Assembly (NCBI RefSeq): GCF_026914185.1
Contig: NC_070559.1
Coordinates: 3,162,001 to 3,226,000, forward strand
From: Puccinia triticina
Lineage: Eukaryota; Basidiomycota; Pucciniomycetes; Pucciniales; Pucciniaceae
Direction of reading: 5' to 3'
DNA length: 64,000 nucleotides
Of the stretch, positions 61,362 to 64,000 are shown in pieces (within the stretch, counting starts at the first letter, position 1; each line of letters begins with the position of its first letter). The translations under genes were made by a program, and so were the position numbers. Below the pieces are notes generated by a model. It ran no database searches, was not told the DNA's origin, and saw only the letters and a list, made by a program, of their open reading frames with translations.

Positions 61362-63727
61362 TTCTGATTACTGGGGAGTATGATTGGAAACAAAAAAGTC
61401 TGACCAGCTGAATCCATGATTGAAAGTGCTTCTCCTCTGGCTCCATTGTAGTTGATGTTAGCTGAGACATCCATCAAGAAAGGCTTTCCAATAATCATCT
61501 GAACTGGTCCTTTGGCTACCCAGAAATGAACTGTCCTGACTACTTTCCCAATGGTTACCTCCACATCTTCAGCAATTCCAGGTATATCAGTAAGGTGACC
61601 TCCAATTCCTTTGAGCTTCATAGATTTAGCAGTGAGTACTAATCCAAGTTTATGTGCAAGAGTTTCAGGAATAATGTTGACCATAGAGCCAGTATCCAAG
61701 AGTGCTTGATGTTTCTCTCCTCCAATAGTGATGGTGATGTATCCAAGGGGGCAGGAGTAGTGAGTAGTGGGTTGCTCCTGTGCTGGTTCTTCTCCATCCT
61801 CCATGTCTGTGAAGTTTGCTGATTTGACACCATCCAATGGGACCCTTCTGTTGGTTATCTTCTTCCTAATACAGTCAGTAACTCCTGGTGATATAGCAAA
61901 GATTTCTCCAAAGGCCAACTCCATCTTTCCTGCAGTCAACATCCTACTAGCCACTTCCTCTTCAATTCCTGGGTACTCCTTGGCCAAAGTCTTTTCCAAA
62001 TAGGTCTTCTTAAATGGTTTGTCCTTAGGTGCAGTGGTTGAATCCTTGTCCTTATCCTGGAATCTGACTTGAGGGGAGCCTTTTGAAGTAGGGGATTTGG
62101 AAGCACTAGGGGTAGGGGGCTGTGTCATGTGAAGTAATTCCTCTGTATCCATGTCCATTAGGTCCTGTTTCTCCTTCCTGATCCTTTTGTCTGACTTGGC
62201 TGGTTCCTCCTCATCCTGATCCTTAGAGTTGTTTCTGGTCCTCTTTCCAAGGTCTGCTTCATAACTGTGGGTTTGATAATAGGCTGGGTCCTCCTCTAGT
62301 TGGCCAAAAGAAGATGTGAGCTTAGTTTTAGAGTACTCTTCCACTGGGGTTCTTATTGGTCTGCTTGGAATCCATGGAATAACTGATTTGTCTGGAAGTT
62401 TGTAATCTCTTCCATCCTTGATAACAGCACCACTAGACATTTCCTGGGCAAGTTGAGAGCAGCTGTTGGTTCCATGGGTTTCCTGATGACAATAATAGCA
62501 TTTGAATGGCCAGGTCCTAGCAGGTTTGTCCATGTGGGGAGGTAGTCCTTTGCCAGCAGTGAGGGATGCAAGTTGTTTGGTAAGGAGTTCCACTTGTTTG
62601 TCCAGAGAAATAGAAGCAGTAGGAGCAGTTCCCTGAGTAGCAGGTGTGGGTTTGAAGGTCCTAGGTGAGTTGTCCAAAGTGAATTTCTCTTCTGCCCTCC
62701 ATTCAGTCCTTCTGTTGACCACTGATCTTGAGTAAACTTCCTGGTGAATGTAGGTAAGAAGAGTTTCAGTGTCTGGCAAGATATCACCTCCATCCTTTGA
62801 GGCTAGCATTTGATTGTCCCTCATCAAGATCCTAGTAACTTTTTGATCCAGATCCTTGTGAAGAGTTTCCAAAAGAAGGTGTCTGAATTCCTCCAGGCTG
62901 GTACTGTACCCCATTCTTACCAAGTAGTGAGTGATGGTTTCAAACTTGTTTCTGAATGTGTTGAAGGTTTCCAAGGTGCTGATTCCTCCATCCTGAGCTG
63001 ATTTGTAGACTAGTTTCCTGAGATCCTCCCTGGTATATCTGACCAATGGCTGAGAGGTTCCAAATCTGGTGAGTAACTGTTTCTTCAGGGTTTCCCAATC
63101 CAAGTTTTCATGGCCTGACATGTCTTCCACTTCATCCTTAAGGTCCAACCCTTTGATAAAAGCAATGATTTGTCCAGCCAGTTCCTTAGAGTTAGCACCA
63201 TCATCTCTTCCAGCACTTTCATACCTTCTAATGAATTTCTCCACAGGCATGTTGGTTCCATCAAAGAAGAGCTCTTTGTCCATGGGTTTGATCTTTACTC
63301 CTCTACTGACAGGATCCTCATACCTAGGCATAGCTGGTTCCCTATTTAAAAAGTGAGTGTTGGACCTGGTAGAGTGTGTTGAGTCATCCCTTTGGCGCTG
63401 GAACCTGGGAAAGCGGGGTGGTGGCGCATTTAAATCCTCTGAATCTTCTGAAGGCTGATTGGTATCTCTATATCCTGTGTATCTAGGAATACTGGAAGTT
63501 TGAGGTCCAAGTGGAGGTCTGTAAGAACTGGAGTTGACTTGTGGAGTAGAAGAACCCTGGGGATCTGGAGCATTGGAAGAAGCCTGTGGACCTGGACCAT
63601 TGGGAGGAACCTGAGTCTGACCAGCGTTGGAAGTGGTGGAGTCCTGAACTGCAGCATTACTGGAAGGATCCACTGGAGGGTAAAGACTGGGAGCAAAATT
63701 GGTGTTGGGGGATCCTTGGGCAGACAT
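61310..63727 (-). CDS. Gypsy-2 Gag-protease (805 aa)
   Basis: The N-terminal 150 residues are Pro/Ser/Gln-rich and disordered. The Gag core follows at about 150-330 (MPVEKFIRRYESAGRDDG, then WETLKKQLLTRFG). A CCHC knuckle (CYYCHQETHGTNSC) lies near 415, an acidic/basic linker at 490-590, and an aspartic protease near 676 (ALLDTGSMVNIIPETLA) with the second-half GKPFLMD block near the end. It ends KWETSIPSNSG...FLD in the overlap with Pol. Confidence 0.92.
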   Translation of the reverse strand: MSAQGSPNTNFAPSLYPPVDPSSNAAVQDSTTSNAGQTQVPPNGPGPQASSNAPDPQGSSTPQVNSSSYRPPLGPQTSSIPRYTGYRDTNQPSEDSEDLNAPPPRFPRFQRQRDDSTHSTRSNTHFLNREPAMPRYEDPVSRGVKIKPMDKELFFDGTNMPVEKFIRRYESAGRDDGANSKELAGQIIAFIKGLDLKDEVEDMSGHENLDWETLKKQLLTRFGTSQPLVRYTREDLRKLVYKSAQDGGISTLETFNTFRNKFETITHYLVRMGYSTSLEEFRHLLLETLHKDLDQKVTRILMRDNQMLASKDGGDILPDTETLLTYIHQEVYSRSVVNRRTEWRAEEKFTLDNSPRTFKPTPATQGTAPTASISLDKQVELLTKQLASLTAGKGLPPHMDKPARTWPFKCYYCHQETHGTNSCSQLAQEMSSGAVIKDGRDYKLPDKSVIPWIPSRPIRTPVEEYSKTKLTSSFGQLEEDPAYYQTHSYEADLGKRTRNNSKDQDEEEPAKSDKRIRKEKQDLMDMDTEELLHMTQPPTPSASKSPTSKGSPQVRFQDKDKDSTTAPKDKPFKKTYLEKTLAKEYPGIEEEVASRMLTAGKMELAFGEIFAISPGVTDCIRKKITNRRVPLDGVKSANFTDMEDGEEPAQEQPTTHYSCPLGYITITIGGEKHQALLDTGSMVNIIPETLAHKLGLVLTAKSMKLKGIGGHLTDIPGIAEDVEVTIGKVVRTVHFWVAKGPVQMIIGKPFLMDVSANINYNGARGEALSIMDSAGQTFLFPIILPSNQKWETSIPSNSGLVNFLD
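61316..61325 (-). promoter_or_regulatory. Probable -1 ribosomal frameshift site (A AAU UUU UUA)
   Basis: In the Gag frame the minus strand reads gtA AAT TTT TTA GAT TGA. It contains two overlapping canonical slippery heptamers, A AAU UUU and U UUU UUA, two codons before the Gag stop. Pol is in the -1 frame relative to Gag and open across this point. Confidence 0.75.
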
Positions 63728-64000
63728 GATTGAAGCAGATAAGTTGACTCTAAATCTGAAGGGTGTTGAGGGTTGATAGTGGAGATTCTGATAGTGTTAC
63801 TATTGGTTGAAGTTGATTCTAAAAGCAGGGAGTTGATTTATAAAGAAAGGAGTATGAGGAGTGTAGGTGAAGTAGTATGTAGCTGATGGTAAGAGTGTTA
63901 CTAGAGCTGAAGATATCTGAAGTATAGAAAAGCCACTGTTGGGACACCACTTGTGGAACTACTCAAAGGGGAGAATAGAGCTTGGAAGGGAAATGGATAG

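Larger units (their letters stand above)
54210..64000 (-). mobile_element. Second Gypsy element, intact coding region, runs off the window
   Basis: The 3' LTR spans 54210-55172 (TGTGGAACTACTC to GGAGCACCACA); the first 49 bases of the other LTR (63952-64000) are identical to 54210-54258. A polypurine tract (AAGTTGGGGGAGGA on the minus strand) abuts the 3' LTR, and TGGTGTCCCAACAGTGG next to the 5' LTR is a good primer-binding site. Gag-protease (63727-61310) and Pol (61361-58191) are open and overlap in the -1 frame. About 3 kb between Pol and the 3' LTR holds extra genes. Confidence 0.9.

Overview
The window looks like a repeat-rich nuclear segment of a basidiomycete, most likely a rust fungus (Pucciniales). 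That placement is an inference. It rests on intron-rich housekeeping genes of fungal type (an ATP10 F1Fo assembly factor and a stand-alone phosphopantetheine adenylyltransferase), predicted secreted proteins, Plavaka-like and Helitron remnants, and a very dense nest of Gypsy, Copia and TIR elements. No bacterial operons, rRNA genes or CRISPR arrays were seen.

Layout. 1-6.1 kb: decayed repeats, a fragment with AT-hook-like motifs, and a Helitron helicase relic ending in a recognisable Helitron 3' terminus. 6.5-14.1 kb: a minus-strand Ty1/Copia element with a 1530-codon reading frame, carrying three nested insertions (a 1.6-kb foldback element, a 179-bp MITE and a 465-bp hAT-like MITE). 14.4-17.5 kb: a DIRS-like retroelement relic with a Harbinger-type insertion and a second Copia leader/LTR fragment that preserves the empty sites of both MITEs. 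17.8-20 kb: degenerate palindromic arrays. 20.2-21.5 kb: ATP10 (plus strand, five exons). 22.0-24.4 kb: a converging multi-exon gene for a repeat-containing, probably surface-anchored protein. 25.7-27.1 kb: a large foldback element. 29.0-38.8 kb: a chromodomain Gypsy element with LTRs over 99% identical but broken pol. 40.1-41.1 kb: phosphopantetheine adenylyltransferase. 41.9-42.8 kb: a small cysteine-rich secreted protein. 43-47.6 kb: mostly repeats. 47.6-49.3 kb: a Harbinger-type element filled with hairpin units. 49.3-51.1 kb: a decayed multi-exon gene. 51.9-53.5 kb: a truncated Plavaka-like transposase gene with a mariner-type MITE in an intron. 54.2 kb to the end: a second, apparently intact Gypsy element whose gag and pol are joined by a -1 frameshift site, with two extra genes between pol and the 3' LTR.

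Three themes run across the window. First, several sequence-unrelated families of short imperfect palindromes occur as arrays or dispersed hairpins, some of them filling elements with clear TIRs and target-site duplications. Second, substitutions in the transposons are repeatedly of CpG to TpG/CpA type, and in the Copia element these fall on catalytic aspartates. Third, insertions can be ordered from nested insertions and paralogous empty sites. Exon boundaries were placed by eye from splice signals and reading-frame continuity; no alignment or expression data were available.
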